This document shows, piece by piece, positions 44,736 through 62,519 of a DNA stretch of 64,000 nucleotides. The stretch is from assembly GCA_034509925.1 (NCBI GenBank), contig CM067526.1:11625510-11689509 (forward strand). Reading direction: 5' to 3'. Within the stretch, counting starts at the first letter, position 1, and every line of letters begins with the position of its first letter. Both the position numbers and the translations under genes were made by a program. The stretch comes from Hirudinaria manillensis (lineage: Eukaryota > Annelida > Clitellata > Hirudinida > Hirudinidae). Below the pieces are notes generated by a model, which worked only from the letters and a program-made list of their open reading frames with translations, made no database searches and had not been told where the DNA came from.

Positions 44736-46862
44736 AGTGACGACGACGATGATAGTCTAAACCTATCAGTCAGTATCTTGTTTATAGATTCGAATACGTT
44801 ATACTCATTGTGATGATAAATTTGCATTCTCTACTGTCATCATCGTTATCATCATCAGTTCAGTGTAGAATGCAATGATGATGATGATGATGATGGTGAT
44901 GACGACGGCGATGATGATGATGGATTTCCACATCAGTTGATGGATTCAGATGGATTTGTTTATAGATTGAAAAAAAAGTGTTGTTTACGTTTGTGGCGTT
45001 CATAAAGCCAACGATGCCAGTTACGTTCGTATGCCTCCAGTTTAAGATTTCGCGCCACCATTTTGTCAGTCACTCGGATGGAAAAGCATTTCCATCTGGC
45101 GTACCTGCCGTGGTCCCTCCATCCTGGCTCCTTAAGGTCGGCCCACTTTCCGAGCCCCGAACCACAGGCACAACTGCGACCACCCTGACGGGAGGAGGTT
45201 GACATTGATTTTTCGAGTGATGCGTCTTCTCGTTTTTCCTACTACTGTTATTTTGTTATTTTATTATTTTAATTTATTATTATTTTATTTTATTTTTATT
45301 TTTTTTTTGTTAGCCTGCTCGAGATAATGTTTTGAAGAATTTCTGGAATTCTTAATTTATTACCGGAGAGAATAAAAATTATGACGATTATCGTGAATAT
45401 TATTTGCGTCCCTCTCCGTCTGATCGTCTGTCTGTCTCTCTCTCTCTCTCTCCCTCTCTGTGTGTCCGTCTGTCTGAACGATGAGATTATCTGTCATCGA
45501 TCTGATTCTCGTGACGTACCTCATCGTCGTCGTACTCAACGCTCTAAGAATTATTATCGGTTCAATTAATGTACGTTTTTTTTGTTGAATTGACAATAAA
45601 AATAATATTTATTTTTCTTCCATCACCGCCGTGCAAGTGCAGTGCCGTTAAAATCCAAGAATGAAATTTTCCACCCCGTCGGTTTATAGTTGCGAGTTGT
45701 CTTGTTTACGTTCTCGCCTAGCGACTCGTGCGGTCCTGATAGTAGTCGAGAAGAAACACTACTATAATCATGATTGCAAATCGTTCTGCAAATCTTATTC
45801 AATCATCGAGAAGACGTGGAAGACGTTCAAAACTGAGAATGAGAGAGAGATGGAAAGAGAGATAGAGAGGAGAGAGAGAGATTCAGGAGAATAGGTAGCT
45901 TTTAGACTGAAAGCCATCTATCAATCCATCGTGACTTCGGTGGTTGGTGTTTTTTTTACCTGGATCAGAATCCATTCTGAGAGTCGGCCGAGAAGACGTT
46001 TGAAGACAAAAGGATCAAAGGAGTTCCGATACCGGAGTGGGTGGCTCTGGGTGGGGTGTGGGTGGCTCTGGGTGGGGTGTGGGCGGCTGATGAGTGGCGT
46101 AAGTCAACCTTTTATTTACTTTTCGGTTCTTCCGCTCTTGCTACTCATCTTCTGAAGGATGCGCCAACACTGTTTGAGGCGGTTCCAATCGGGCCGCGTG
46201 TGATGATGCTTTATGGATGGATGGATGGATGGATGGGTGGTGGAGAATGAGATGGAGTGGACGGATACACGATATTAGTAGATGGGAAATTAAAGGAAAT
46301 TGGGTAACTGCTCATTGGTTTCAACGCTGTCGTTATCGTCATCACCACTCGATCATGCTCATCTCGATCATCATCATCTCATGACAATCACCATCATCAT
46401 CATCATCATCATCTCATGACAATCACCATCATCATCATCGTCATCGTCATTATCATCATCTTAAGTGAAGTTTTAAATAGGGTTCCGGAGCTGTCATGGA
46501 AGGATTCGAGAGATTCTGATGATGATGATGCGTTTGAAAAACTTTGGCACATGAGACGACGCCTATAAGGCCCGACCTTATTGTTGCTGTCGTCGTTGTC
46601 GTCGTCGTTGTTGTTGTTGATGTTGTTGATGTTGTTTAGGCTATTGTTGTTACCGCAGTTCTCTCTTACACAACACTGCTCTTGTTGTGCTAGTCTTTGG
46701 ATGTAAAATCATTCATGGGGTAGTGATTTCAAACTCTGGCAGAAATGCCGGTAAGGCGTAGTCGTGGTTCTCTTGGGTTCATCCGAGTGCATTGGTGATT
46801 TTGTGAACTTCTCTTATCCCAGCTTTGTGCCGGCGACACGAATTCCCAATGATTAGAGAACG

Positions 46863-46897
<35 letters not shown>

Positions 46898-47280
46898 GGG
46901 TATCATCTCTCCCCCTCCCTGGGGATCAGCCACGGAGGACCCGCTAGGATTTCCGCCATCCCACGGTGATTTCGCTCGCAGCTGTGCATAATCGCGCCAC
47001 GGAATTTCACGGAGCCGTTAGGTAAACATCTAAATACAATACAAACAATACAAAGGCCGGTAATGAATGCAACAGGGCCAGTCATAAATATTAATTAGTC
47101 TTATTTGAATATTAAGATATTTTATATGTGTAGCGATAATGAGGTCTTTAATTATTCCAGGTCCTAAAAGTCAGACTGTTTATCATAAAGTGGCAGAGTG
47201 ACGTCATCCTATCGAATGAACCCACATAAAAAAGTCAGGCATTCATTAATTTATCATATTATTATTATTATTATTATTAC

Positions 47281-47352
<72 letters not shown>

Positions 47353-47851
47353 GATTATAGAGTAATGAATATTGATTAGGTGGTTCGTTATTATTTCGGT
47401 ATTATTAATAGGTCAGGCCAGCAACAGTTAGTAGTAATTATAATAATTATGGATCGCAGAAATTCTTCTGATTTTTAAGCCACGCCAGGCATTTAAAAAT
47501 TGAGACGTCCAGAACGTCACCTCGTAACGACATTACGAATTATTATTATTATTATTATTATTAATTTGCATAATAACTATAAAAAATATGTCTATGAATT
47601 CGTCGATTTGGCGGGCGGGACAATAGTCGTCTGCCAGGGTCGCAGAAAATGCAATACACGAGGAGGGAAAATCTTCTAAATAACTTATTCAGAAATAAAT
47701 TTTTAATACGAATTATAAATTAACAAACCGTGTGTGTATATTTTGCATGACATATGTACAACCGAACACGTCATAAAAATGTCTACATCGTCTCATCATC
47801 ATCATAACCTTTGTCATCATTATCATCATCATTCACATCATGACCATCATT

Positions 47852-47887
<36 letters not shown>

Positions 47888-48011
47888 GTCGTCGTCATCA
47901 TCATACGATCAGTCTAACAACTACAGCGACTTGACTGAAATAAATAAACTAGGGGCGAAAACAACAACAACAACAAAAGAATGCCACGTCACATGACGAG
48001 CAGTGACGTCA

Positions 48012-51694
<3,683 letters not shown>

Positions 51695-51816
51695 GAGCTT
51701 AACTTTGAAAGTGACAAGTGACCCTTTGTCGAGTCTGTGATGGTCGTGTGTAATAATTGATTTTTCGTTCGGGTAATTGCTCAGGTTTATTAGCTTAATG
51801 AATTATTCATGCAGTC

Positions 51817-51877
<61 letters not shown>

Positions 51878-54343
51878 GTTGTTGTTGTTATTATTATTGT
51901 TATTATTATTATTATTGTTGTTATTATTATTACAATTATTACACTTATTATTATTATATAACTATTGATCATATTTTTAAATAGAAAAAAATAATTTGAA
52001 TAATTAATTTCTTTCATAATGTAATAATTTATTAATATTATTTACTCATCATATTATTGTTATCATTGTTGTTGCTAAGATGTAGCTGCAGACGGAATAC
52101 AATAGATGAACAAGCGATGACTAAAGCAATGATTAATACATGATGATAGTGTTGCAGGTAATGATGATGATGATGATGACGACGATGGCGATGACAATTA
52201 TGAGGAGGAGGATGATGAGGATGGTGATGATGATGATGACGATGATGAGGAGGAGTATATTGACGTTGATGATAATGGTGATTATGGCGATGATGGTGAT
52301 GATGATGGAAAGATAAGCGAGCACTGAGTGCGTCTCCTGCCTGGTGATGAAGAGCTTCAATTGAAATTCATGGAAGGGAGGAGCCATTTAGGGTGTCAAA
52401 CCATTGTTGAACTCTTTCTTTGGTTCTTCACTCTCTCTTCTGCTTTGTCGTCATGGATGCCTGCAATCAATCAGTCAATCAATCCATCAATCATCAATCA
52501 ATCTAGGGTTCAATCAATTAATTAAACTTTAAACATATCAATCAATCAATCATTTAATGAATCGGGCAATCAGCCTCTATTCAATTTAGAAGTTCATTTA
52601 TTTCAAGAATGGAGACTATCACTTTTAGTAGTAGTGATGTCACGTTGGTGATGATGACAATAAAGATGGTGATGAAGAAAGTGAAGCGGATAACGAAGAC
52701 GACGACGACGATGATGATGATGATGAAGATGATGATGAAGATGATGATGTTGAGGGAAAAGAAGTTGGCAGCAATTGACGGATGTGCTTGGCCCTGTTGC
52801 AACAACATTCGTTTTAGAACGAGTGCGTGGTACGTTGATATCAAAGTGAAGTCTCCTAAACAAACGTTCCAGCAGAACAAAAAAAAAAACTTCTTTGTAA
52901 CTATTCCCGTGCACTCATCCGGCACTCTTCAGTCAATCTAGGATGGATGGATGGATGGATGGACGGACGGATGGACGGACGGACGGATAGAAAGAAGGAT
53001 GGAACGAGGAAGGAATGAAAGAAACCAGGTGATCGAGAGCAAAAGCCAGGCAGGTGTCTCTATGACGACGACAATGAAGTCATTTGAAAAATGTCTCATA
53101 GTTGAAATAGTTGACAAATTTCACTAGTAACTTCGCCCGCTATGGTTGTTGTTGTTGTTGTTCTTGTTGTTGTTGCCATTGTTGTCGTAATAATATGGGA
53201 TATTAACTCACAACATCACAACGAAAAACCTATGAACTGAGAACGAAACAATAATAACAACAACATCATCAACAACAACAACAACGACAACAACAACGAC
53301 AAAGCAAAGAATTTCTTTTTTTCAAATAACGAAAGTTTCTGCAAGGCGAATAAATTATGGATTCTTCGATTGTTTGGGGGTTTCCCAGTTTAAAGCGATT
53401 TGGATTTTGAGGGAACACATCGCTTGAGTTTGGATTGATGCACGATCAAAGAGAAACTGTATTTGTATTTACCGGCAGACTCACAGTTTTTGTTGTTGTT
53501 GTTTTGTTGTTTTTGTTGTTAAGATGTTATCAGCGTTTGATTGGTCGTCGAACAGATGACGTCACAATGTTTACTTGTTTATATTTTGATGGACGGATCC
53601 ACGTTGTAGAATGACCGCAGGAAAATTAAAAGCAAACAGACTTGCTATTGTTTTGTCCTTTGACCACGACGACGAAGGTGATAACGATGATGATAACAAT
53701 ATGTCTTAAATTGATTATCATTTTGAGACAATAAACAATTCATTTAACTTCCTTTGATAAACTTTTTCATGGCATTAAAGTCACGTGTTGATAAAACAAT
53801 ACACGTTGAGGTGCAACACTTCATATCATGAACTTAGAACATGCATCGGAACAAATCAACAAAGACCATAAACTCGTCATCTTCCAATACGAACCACTAA
53901 TACCGATAAATGATATTCTACGTGTACCACAAGAGGTACTCTCTCACGAATCTATTACAGGTAAGTGAAGCAATTCAGGTAATACGCAAGCAGACTATTG
54001 CCTGTGTCGAACCGAAAGAATGCATCGCATGCATCAGGAGTTTCTTCGAGTTCCTGTGTTGCAATGCGAGACTTAATTACAAACAATCAGTCGAAATTAA
54101 CTGCAATGTACTCGCACAACCTCCACAACAAGGCTCTACTTGCGTTGCCATTCCCAATGAATTATGCATGCCATTGGACTAATAAATATTCATCGCAATG
54201 ACATAACCATAGGTTAAATGTTTAACTTTCTTTCAATGGATCTGTTATCTTAAAAATATCCAACCAATATTTCATTAGTACTAATAAATAAAATTAATAA
54301 CAATAATAATAATAATAATAATAATGTTAATAATTATAATAAA

Positions 54344-54378
<35 letters not shown>

Positions 54379-54504
54379 TAATGATCATAATTTTATTTTA
54401 TATATTTTTAACTTTAATAACGTTACTAATCGTTTTTGTTTGCTATTGTTGTTTTCGTTGTCCTCTGCCGTTCTACAACAACGCATGCGTCATCCGTTTG
54501 CGCC

Positions 54505-54825
54505 TCCATTTACTCATCCGACCATTCATCAGTCTATTTACTTATTCATCCACGCTTCCATCTATCCATCAATCCATCAACCATCCCTCCACCCATTCAT
54601 CCACTCATCCACTCATACTTCCACCATCTAATCCATCTTTCCTTCTAACAATCCATCCATCCAACCGTCCGTCCATCCATCCATCCTCCTAACAATCCAT
54701 CCATCCGTCCGTCCGTCCATCCATCCATCCATCCATCCATCCTTCCAACAATCCATCCATCCATCCATCCATCCATCCAACCGTCCGTCCGTCCGTCTAT
54801 CCATCCATCCATCCATCACCCTCAC
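54505..54825. repeat. (CATC)n and (CCGT)n-interrupted tetranucleotide array
   Basis: Over 300 bp of catccatcc with ccgtccgtcc interruptions. This is the same family as the arrays at 441-535 and 52942-52988. Confidence 0.92.
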
Positions 54826-54907
54826 TTGAACCCAGTTGTTGAGTGCCAAACCTTGAGGCCCATCAACCCCTGAGGATGTGAGGAAGTTATTTTAAACACT
54901 GCCAAGT

Positions 54908-55045
54908 CAAACAATTGCATATTATTATTTATATTATCAAACAATTGCATATTATTATCTATATTATCAAACAATTGTATATTAATATTTATATTATCAA
55001 ACAATTTTATATTATTATTTATGTTATCAAACAATTGTATATTAT
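54908..55045. repeat. 34-bp minisatellite, about five copies
   Basis: Units of tatcaaacaattgcatatta plus ttatttat recur with small changes. The acaattg core is palindromic. Confidence 0.88.
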
Positions 55046-58000
55046 TGTTATTATTTATATACAATTGCATAGTAATTATGCTTTTTATTTAAAAGTGAAT
55101 AATCGACTTTTAAGGTTTAAGTAAATGAATTATTAACAATCTTAATTAGAATGCACTGCTAACTAATTTAATTTATCTATTAATATCTTTATTTATTTAT
55201 TTGTTTATTTATTTGTTTGTTTATTTATTTATCAAAACAAATTCAAAGGTCGTCTTACGGCCATTTCCGGATAACTTGTTTTGAAAGAATTTTCCACTAT
55301 AATAATAATAACAGCAGCAGCAACAACAACAATAATAATAACAATAATAGTAATAATAATAATAACAAAATTAATTCAATTTTCGCTAATATCATATTTA
55401 CTTTTATTATTATTAAATTGTACTAATAGATATATTAACACAGTAGGACGATAATTGGCCAAGACATGTCATCCACCTCCCTCATTATCGTCCACCAAGA
55501 AATCAAACTCCCGTAAAAAAAAACATTTTCTGCTTTCAAAAACACTCCCAGTGAATATTTGTCACGCGCACTGGAATTTTAGTATGGTCCTTGCTCTGAC
55601 TGGATGACCTCAGGTCACAGGTTCGTGACCCCAAAGCGAGATGGTGACGACGACGATGACGTTGACGGCTACATTTGCGGTGATGATGATGATGATGAAA
55701 CAGGATAAGAACGTTATTAGACGATTATTATATTAATAACAATAATCACGATTATCATTCCATAGAAGAGATTATTATAAATTAATTATTACATCACATT
55801 AATAATAATAATAATAATATTATAATAATAATCATAATTACATTCGAACCGGCAGTCTCAGAGGCAAAAGGACCCGAGCGATATTTCAAATGAACTGAGG
55901 TCAACCTACATTATAAGGTCGATAAACTTCGATCAAAGGGCACGACTTTGTAACCTGATATCATTGGCGGTTATTTATGGCTCCGTACTATAAATACATT
56001 CTGATGATAAAGAGGGGGAAATTGTAATTTGTAATCATCGTCGCCGTTGGTGCTACGCAAGCACATTGGCACTTGCAACGTTCAATTGATGACGAATTGT
56101 TGGAAGAATTTTGATGATGAATTTGGAATTAATTTTACGTTGGAAATTACTTTTAGTTTTCGTCATATTTTAGTCATCTTTTGGTAAATTCTAAATTTTT
56201 TTTTTATCGGTAGGTTTCTTTTTGTCGCTTTGCGTTGAAATGTGAATAGATTATAAACCTTATAAACTTTATTATAATTGTTAATGTTTTATTATTCTTG
56301 TCATTGTTATTGTAACTTTGTTGTAACTTTGTTGTTGTTGCAATTGAATTGATAGTGGTCATTAACAACACTTCCAACGTGATCAAATTCATTTCCTCTG
56401 CAACAAAGAATGTTTTTGTCAAGCAACAACAACAACAGCAAAGACTCACCTCAACATGTCGTCTCCTCCAAAGCTAACAACGACAACAAGTCCAACTGCA
56501 ACTCCCTGCAAATTCAAGTTCAAGTCGCTCCTCAGCTTGTGAATCTTTTTTTTTTAATTTCTTGTCACCTTTTTTTGGTGCTTTGTTTTGTCAGTTCAAC
56601 GATTGAACCGAGGACGTCTCGTTCGGCATCTTGCTCGATTGAAATCCCATTGGAAATCCCAAAGTTTCCGGAAAGTGAAAGCAATCGTCGTAGTAGTAGT
56701 TGTGTATTGTAGTTGTCGTAGGAACGTGTCGTTGCAGGGTTTGTTGAGTTGTTGATGCAGGACGACGGGAAAACAAAAACAACAACAAAAAATATAGGAT
56801 TCGTTCGCAAGAAACAAACTTTCAGATCATCAGAAATCGTAGGTCATTTGATTCCATCTTTTTGGATCCTAAAATTAAATCCTTTGCATTGAAAATCCCG
56901 AAATCGTGAAAGAATCGCGGGATTCCGAACTCGCACTTCGCGCGACCTTTTCAGTCTGAATATTGAGACCACAACACAACAAACCATTCATTTATAGTTT
57001 TTCTTTTCATACCGACGCGCGCCCGTCTCTGCACTACGTGCGCGATCCAAAGCTGCAAACACGTGCGTCGTTGGTGGTGTTGTTGTTGCTGTTGTCGTCG
57101 AAGTTGTTGTAGTTGTTGTAGTTGTTGGTGGTGGTGGTGGTGCCGAGTATGACGGAATGAAGAGTTTGGAATTGTTCAATTGTAAATCAATTCGACTTTC
57201 AACTCTCTTTCCGACTGGATGCCTCGTTGAATCTCCATAAAATAACCAGGTCGTTCCAGTCCTTCTGATTGGTGCCTTTACGACCTCGTTTTCTTTCATT
57301 CACAAATGCATTTCATTCATTCACCAATGCATCTCTTTCTTTCTTTCATTCATTCATTCATTCATTCATTCTCAAATGCATTTCATTCGTTCGTTCTTCC
57401 ATCCACCTCAGTCATTGAGGATCAAATACTTTTTAAAGTATTATTTTAATTTCTGGAATAACAAATTTAAAACGTTTTAAAATGACAAATTATTGTTCAC
57501 TCAGTTGAGCTTCATGAGGAGCAGAATTTATTATTTGAATTAATACCATTATAATAATTATAATAATTATTTAACAATTAAAATTACAAACGCGTTTATT
57601 ATTATTTATTACAGTTGTTTTTATGTAATAAATTGCTGAAAAAATAATTAAATTTAATTTAATTTAGGAAAATATTATACAATTTCAAACAAAACATCAA
57701 AATATTTTCTTATTTAAATAATAAAACTATGATATATGATTTATTAAAACGTATTAATTTATAAATAATAATAATAATAATAAGACCATAATGATGACAT
57801 AGTACATTATAACGCGACTATCACAATGACGATGGTGACACGATAAGGTGATAACAAGAATACAGGTCAACGAAACGACTTGTGGGGTCACAGTTTGCAG
57901 TGCATTTGTGGACCCTCTTGTTCATTGGCTGGGTATTTATAGAATGATGAGAATGTCCTCTGCAGTGCCGACGACGACGACGATGATGATGAAGGTGATG

Positions 58001-58195
58001 ATAATGATGACGGCGATGACGACTGTGACGATGACGAAGATGATGGTGGTGACGAATTCATTGGAATTGAAAGGACACTCTTCAATCTGTTCGATTTGAT
58101 CCTGAATCATAAAGTACAGATTCATAAATAATTTCTTGCAGCTACAATGGTTCAAGTAAAATAATAATAATAATGATACTAATAATAACAATAAC

Positions 58196-58249
<54 letters not shown>

Positions 58250-58538
58250 TGTTGGGTTTTTTTAACGTAATACATTTGCCATTATTACTTTTATCAATTG
58301 GTAAATACTTGTATTTAATGTAAAATAGTTACGTAATAATTTCCTTTTAATGATATCTAACTAATAATACTACTAATTGCTCAATGAATCATCCATAATA
58401 CAAGCGTTAATGTATTTTAGTATCAAGGATTAAAAAAATAAAAATAGAATATTTATTATTTGTTATTAATGTAATAGGATTATCTTTTTCATATTTTTTA
58501 TTATTAGTGTTGTTGTCGTCGTCGTCGTCGAAAGACAG

Positions 58539-58577
<39 letters not shown>

Positions 58578-59068
58578 GGTATTGTGGCGATGGACCCAGG
58601 GATGCCCCAGTTTTTCAACTGTTTACATTTCTTATCTGTCTCTTTTTAAACTTATTTCTTTTTATAGCACAGCAGCTATAAATAGCAGCTCAAACGTCAC
58701 ACGAAATTCCTTACGATCAGAGGAAATTCTTGATAATTGCAGGCGCAATAATGAGTCAACCAAAGAACAGAAAAAGGCCTGCTCCATTATCACCCATGGG
58801 CGTCGACTGTTAACCATTCAAGAATTCTTTGTATTCTCCTTGTCTAACATGGTGTCTTTATCGTCCCAATTATCGCCTTCATCGCCTTTCTCTTGATGAT
58901 CATTATCACTAGAACCGTTTGTCGTCGTCGTCGTCGTCGCAAGAGTATTCATGACATCGTCATCGTCGTCGTCGTCGTCGTCACGTCACCGTTGGGAATT
59001 TGAAGTCAATAAGTCTCGAATGATCTTGCAATGAATTCAAATATTAAAACATGTTAATGACGTCCCTC

Positions 59069-59134
<66 letters not shown>

Positions 59135-59384
59135 GTTATTATTATTGTTATTATTATTTTTATTATTGTTATTATTACAATTATTTATTAAATATATAAT
59201 ACGGTTTAGATTTAAAAATATCTCCACAGACTTAAACGGAATTTGTGAAATTAAAAGAAAAAAAAACACAATTGATGAAATGACAAAACGTATTGAATGA
59301 TCTTCTGATGACGCCATTTGCACTCTTGGGAATTGGGTTAGATGTGTTCCGTCAGTATCCTGTGAAACAACAATAACAGCAAAA

Positions 59385-59450
<66 letters not shown>

Positions 59451-61559
59451 TAATAAGAGTAATAATAACAACAACAATAGTAATAATAATAATAATAATA
59501 ATAATTAATTATTAGTAATAATAATAATTATTAACAATAATAATTATAATAACAATAATAATAATAATATTAATAACTAAGAAATATAATAAGAACAATT
59601 ATCGTGGCTGTTATTATTATTATTATTCTTCTTCTCCTGGTACTTCTTAGAATCAAGCCTGGTTGTGAGAAAGGTACCACTGAAGAACATTGGATCTCTT
59701 CAGTTTGGTCGCGAAAAAGCAAACATGAATCAGGATTTCTGTGTCGCGTCGTGGGGGTGACCCGACCAACAGCCACGGTGTCCCTCGGTGGGTGGGTGTA
59801 TGTGGGTGGTTTGGAACAATGGGGACTTTTGGAACGGAGTTTTACTTGAATTCTCTATGCCATTGCATGTTTTACTGTTTGATTGATTGGTGTTTGTCGT
59901 CTTAGCTGGAGATGACGATGATGATGGTGGTGGTGATCGTCACCATCATTTTGTCACTGCCAACTTGTTCCACCTCCTGTTGTCCCTTCCTGGCAATGGT
60001 TGAAACAATGATGAAGCAGATTGGTTGCTTTGAAAGCACTCCATCGTGGGAATTCCGCGCCTAGTATAATCCCAGATCACACACGAAGATAATCACTTTC
60101 AATTTGCCAACAGTTTAACATTCAATTTAACGAGACACCATCGAGAGCCAGGATTGCAAGAATGCCTCGTGTGACTTACCTGGAGTGCTTGCCTATCATT
60201 GGCTGGGAGAAGTTGCTCAGGTGTGTCCTAAAAGCCTTCTAAGGTATGTCGAGGTATGATAGCGATACCGTTGTGAGGTAATCCTGATGCAATCGAGAGC
60301 CTAGATATCAAACAAAAACTTCGAACGTAATGACATTTTTCACAGTCTTGAAATGTGTCAGGAGAATTGCCAAGTTAAGAATTCAAATCCGGGCAGGTAA
60401 ACAAGTTGCAATCAAACCATTTTCATCTCAAGAGGGGATTACGACTTTAAATTCATTCTAATTTCAGCGCTTTATTTCTTAATTGATTGCTTCTCTTTAA
60501 GAAAATATTATTTTTATTTCTAGAATTTAGTTGGTTAAATGATTAATAAATTAGATATCCTCAAAATAATAACATCAACAACAACGATAATGATGGTAAC
60601 AACAACAACAACAACAACAACAACAATAACAACAAAATCTCTCCAAATTGATCCACGTCCCGTAAAACCGAGTCGCAAATAAAACCTTGTTTTCCATCTC
60701 TTTCTTTAGCGATCCCAACAGATGTTGAAGGATGGATAATCTTCTTATCGGAGATCGGTGTGTTATTGATAATGAAGGAATTGAACCGAAGCTCCGGCCT
60801 CCCACCGACTTCGTACCGAGAGCCGGTAGACGTCTGCTCCTCTTCACAAGTTTCCAGCACCTGTGCTTTCCATGTGCGCCCTCGAAAGCAAAACAAAAGA
60901 AGAGCCGACTTTGCAAGAGCCGAAAGCGCAGGCGTTCTTTCCACTTTTTTCCAGGTTGCGAAATCGCCCGGGGAGTTCTTTAAATTTATTTTCCAACCGG
61001 AAAGACTCCTCTCTCTCTTCCCCCCCTAACGGACTTTCTCAAGAGCTCCAGTCGGCCGTCGATAAACAATCTCGGAGCAGAGCCTTCAAAAATGGATGAT
61101 GTTAGGCAAAAATAGCACGATTCTTAAAGTTTTACCTTCCGCTGTTGTGGGTGGATTGTGCGATTTTGCAAGATAAGCTTTGGAAAAGCAGGTTTTAAAA
61201 ATTAACTCCTCGTTATTATAACAATAACAATAATAATAATACAATTATTATTACTACTTATACTCATGCACTACTAGTAATTAACTTATGCTTTAACCGG
61301 TAACAAAGCAGAAGTGTCAAAGCAGTTACGTTAACTAAAAATGAAAGCTAAAGACAGATTTTGATTACAATTCATTCGCCAGAGCTTTTAGAAGTTAGAA
61401 AATAAAAATGAAAATGGCGGATCATTTAAAATATGAAAGAATTTTTAAAAAATCTGGACATTAATTTAAGGAATATGTTGCTGAATTTTGTATTTTTGAT
61501 GAAAAATCAGTGAAAATCGTGCCTTAATCTTGCGAATGAATGAGAAACAAGTCTGATGA

Positions 61560-62519
61560 ATTTGATTTCCATTCAGTCACTTTCCCGCCATTGGTCCTCC
61601 ACATGCATCTCATTAATTATTCATGACCCTGCGTGACATCTCATTGGTCAAAATTGCGACCGCCTGGCATAGCATCTCTCGAGGGAATTGGTCAATCACT
61701 TGTCAGAGATGCTTCGGATTTTTTGCTCCATTTTTCCAGCTTTTTCCCAATTTAATTCGAAAAATTCATTTCGATATCAACGCGTAAGAATACCACTCAG
61801 TCATATAAGGCGGCACGAGTTCTCATGAATCTCTTTTTTATTCCACGCCAGGAGAAAAGTGAAGTTTGTCGGTCGAAAATGAATCGACTTTGGACGTCCG
61901 ATGTTGGACCATTGAGCGAGTCCATCCACCTATCCGTTCGAGATGCGAAAGGAGTGGACATATAAGACTGTGCCACGCTTTCGTCTTCATGTGGGCGATG
62001 TTCCAGGGAAGTTCAAGTCCATAGAATCTTAGAATCCAATAGACGTTTTAAGAACCATTTAATAACCTGATGTGATTAAATATTCTGGTGATTGTAAACC
62101 GAGAGCTTTTCTGGTCAAAGATTGTAAAGAATTGATTGGTCGTTATTACAAAACGTTTCAACTTTTTCATTGGACGGCCATTTTTAATACGTGTTTATCA
62201 GTTGGTGATTGGTCGACTGATTGATTTACGGATTATCATGAGTCACGTGCCCAGATGGTGATAGCAGTTTCGGAAAAAATTAATGTTACATAACTGTCGA
62301 AAATTCGAAAATTAACTTTAAAAAATATTAATAATAATAATAAATAATAATGACTACATTATAATGAATGAAACAGCCATAACAAATAGGACGCAAGATC
62401 AAATAGCAAATAAACGGATACTCAATCACAGCATGGAAAATCCTGAGCGAACCTGAAACTTTCTCTTCCTGAAACGGTCACCATAGCAACCTCCGCTCTG
62501 ACCCCGCTCGAGTCCTGGA
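61560..62519 (+). promoter_or_regulatory. Promoter-like region upstream of COE/EBF with clustered inverted CCAAT boxes
   Basis: ATTGG occurs at 61590, 61643, 61687, 62135, 62169 and 62208; four read ATTGGTC. TATAAG-like boxes occur at 61804 and 61961. A homeodomain-like attaattattcatgacc lies near 61612-61628. The cluster ends about 300 bp before the COE start codon. Transcription start was not determined. Confidence 0.4.

Larger units (their letters stand above)
43184..48011. other. MIB1 3' flank and intergenic repeats before the FGF gene
   Basis: Holds (TTA)n at 43215-43292 and 43470-43510, (AAT)n at 44000-44041, GAT/GCT compound repeats at 44265-44460 and 44640-44735, a duplicated 21-bp ggtggctctgggtggggtgtg at 46042-46084, (TC)n at 46866-46896, (ATT)n at 47258-47352 and CAT repeats at 46380-46460 and 47800-47900. 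A less AT-rich patch at 44990-45200 has an 81-codon minus ORF and ccaccattttg, with no recognised homology. A CRE palindrome lies at 47199-47206 and another at 48004-48011 beside the FGF stop. Confidence 0.6.
51695..61500. other. Gene-poor, repeat-rich region between FGF and COE/EBF
   Basis: Holds (ATT)n at 51819-51878, GAT-type repeats at 52158-52310 and 52690-52752, (GGAT)/(GGAC)n at 52942-52988, and (CATC)/(CCAT)n at 54505-54825. A 34-bp minisatellite of about five copies lies at 54908-55045, (AAT)n or (TTA)n at 58190-58250, 59073-59135 and 59388-59512, (TTG)n at 58538-58575 and (AAC)n at 60598-60635. The two largest plus ORFs free of repeats (53910-54182, 60732-61099) have no recognisable domain. 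A GC-richer patch at 56930-57070 could be a promoter. CRE palindrome at 53557-53564. No real exon was recognised. Confidence 0.55.

Noticed and set aside
44945..45205. 81-codon minus ORF with mixed composition
   Set aside because: Non-repetitive, but no homology and no partner exon. The ccaccattttg motif suggests a regulatory patch more than a gene.
53910..54182. 90-codon plus ORF, Cys-containing
   Set aside because: No recognisable domain, no clear splice sites, and an overlapping frame is also open. It may be chance.
56988..57299. 103-codon minus ORF with polyThr
   Set aside because: The Thr run is a (TTG)n-type repeat and no homology was recognised. Could be a transcribed 5' region but not supported as coding.
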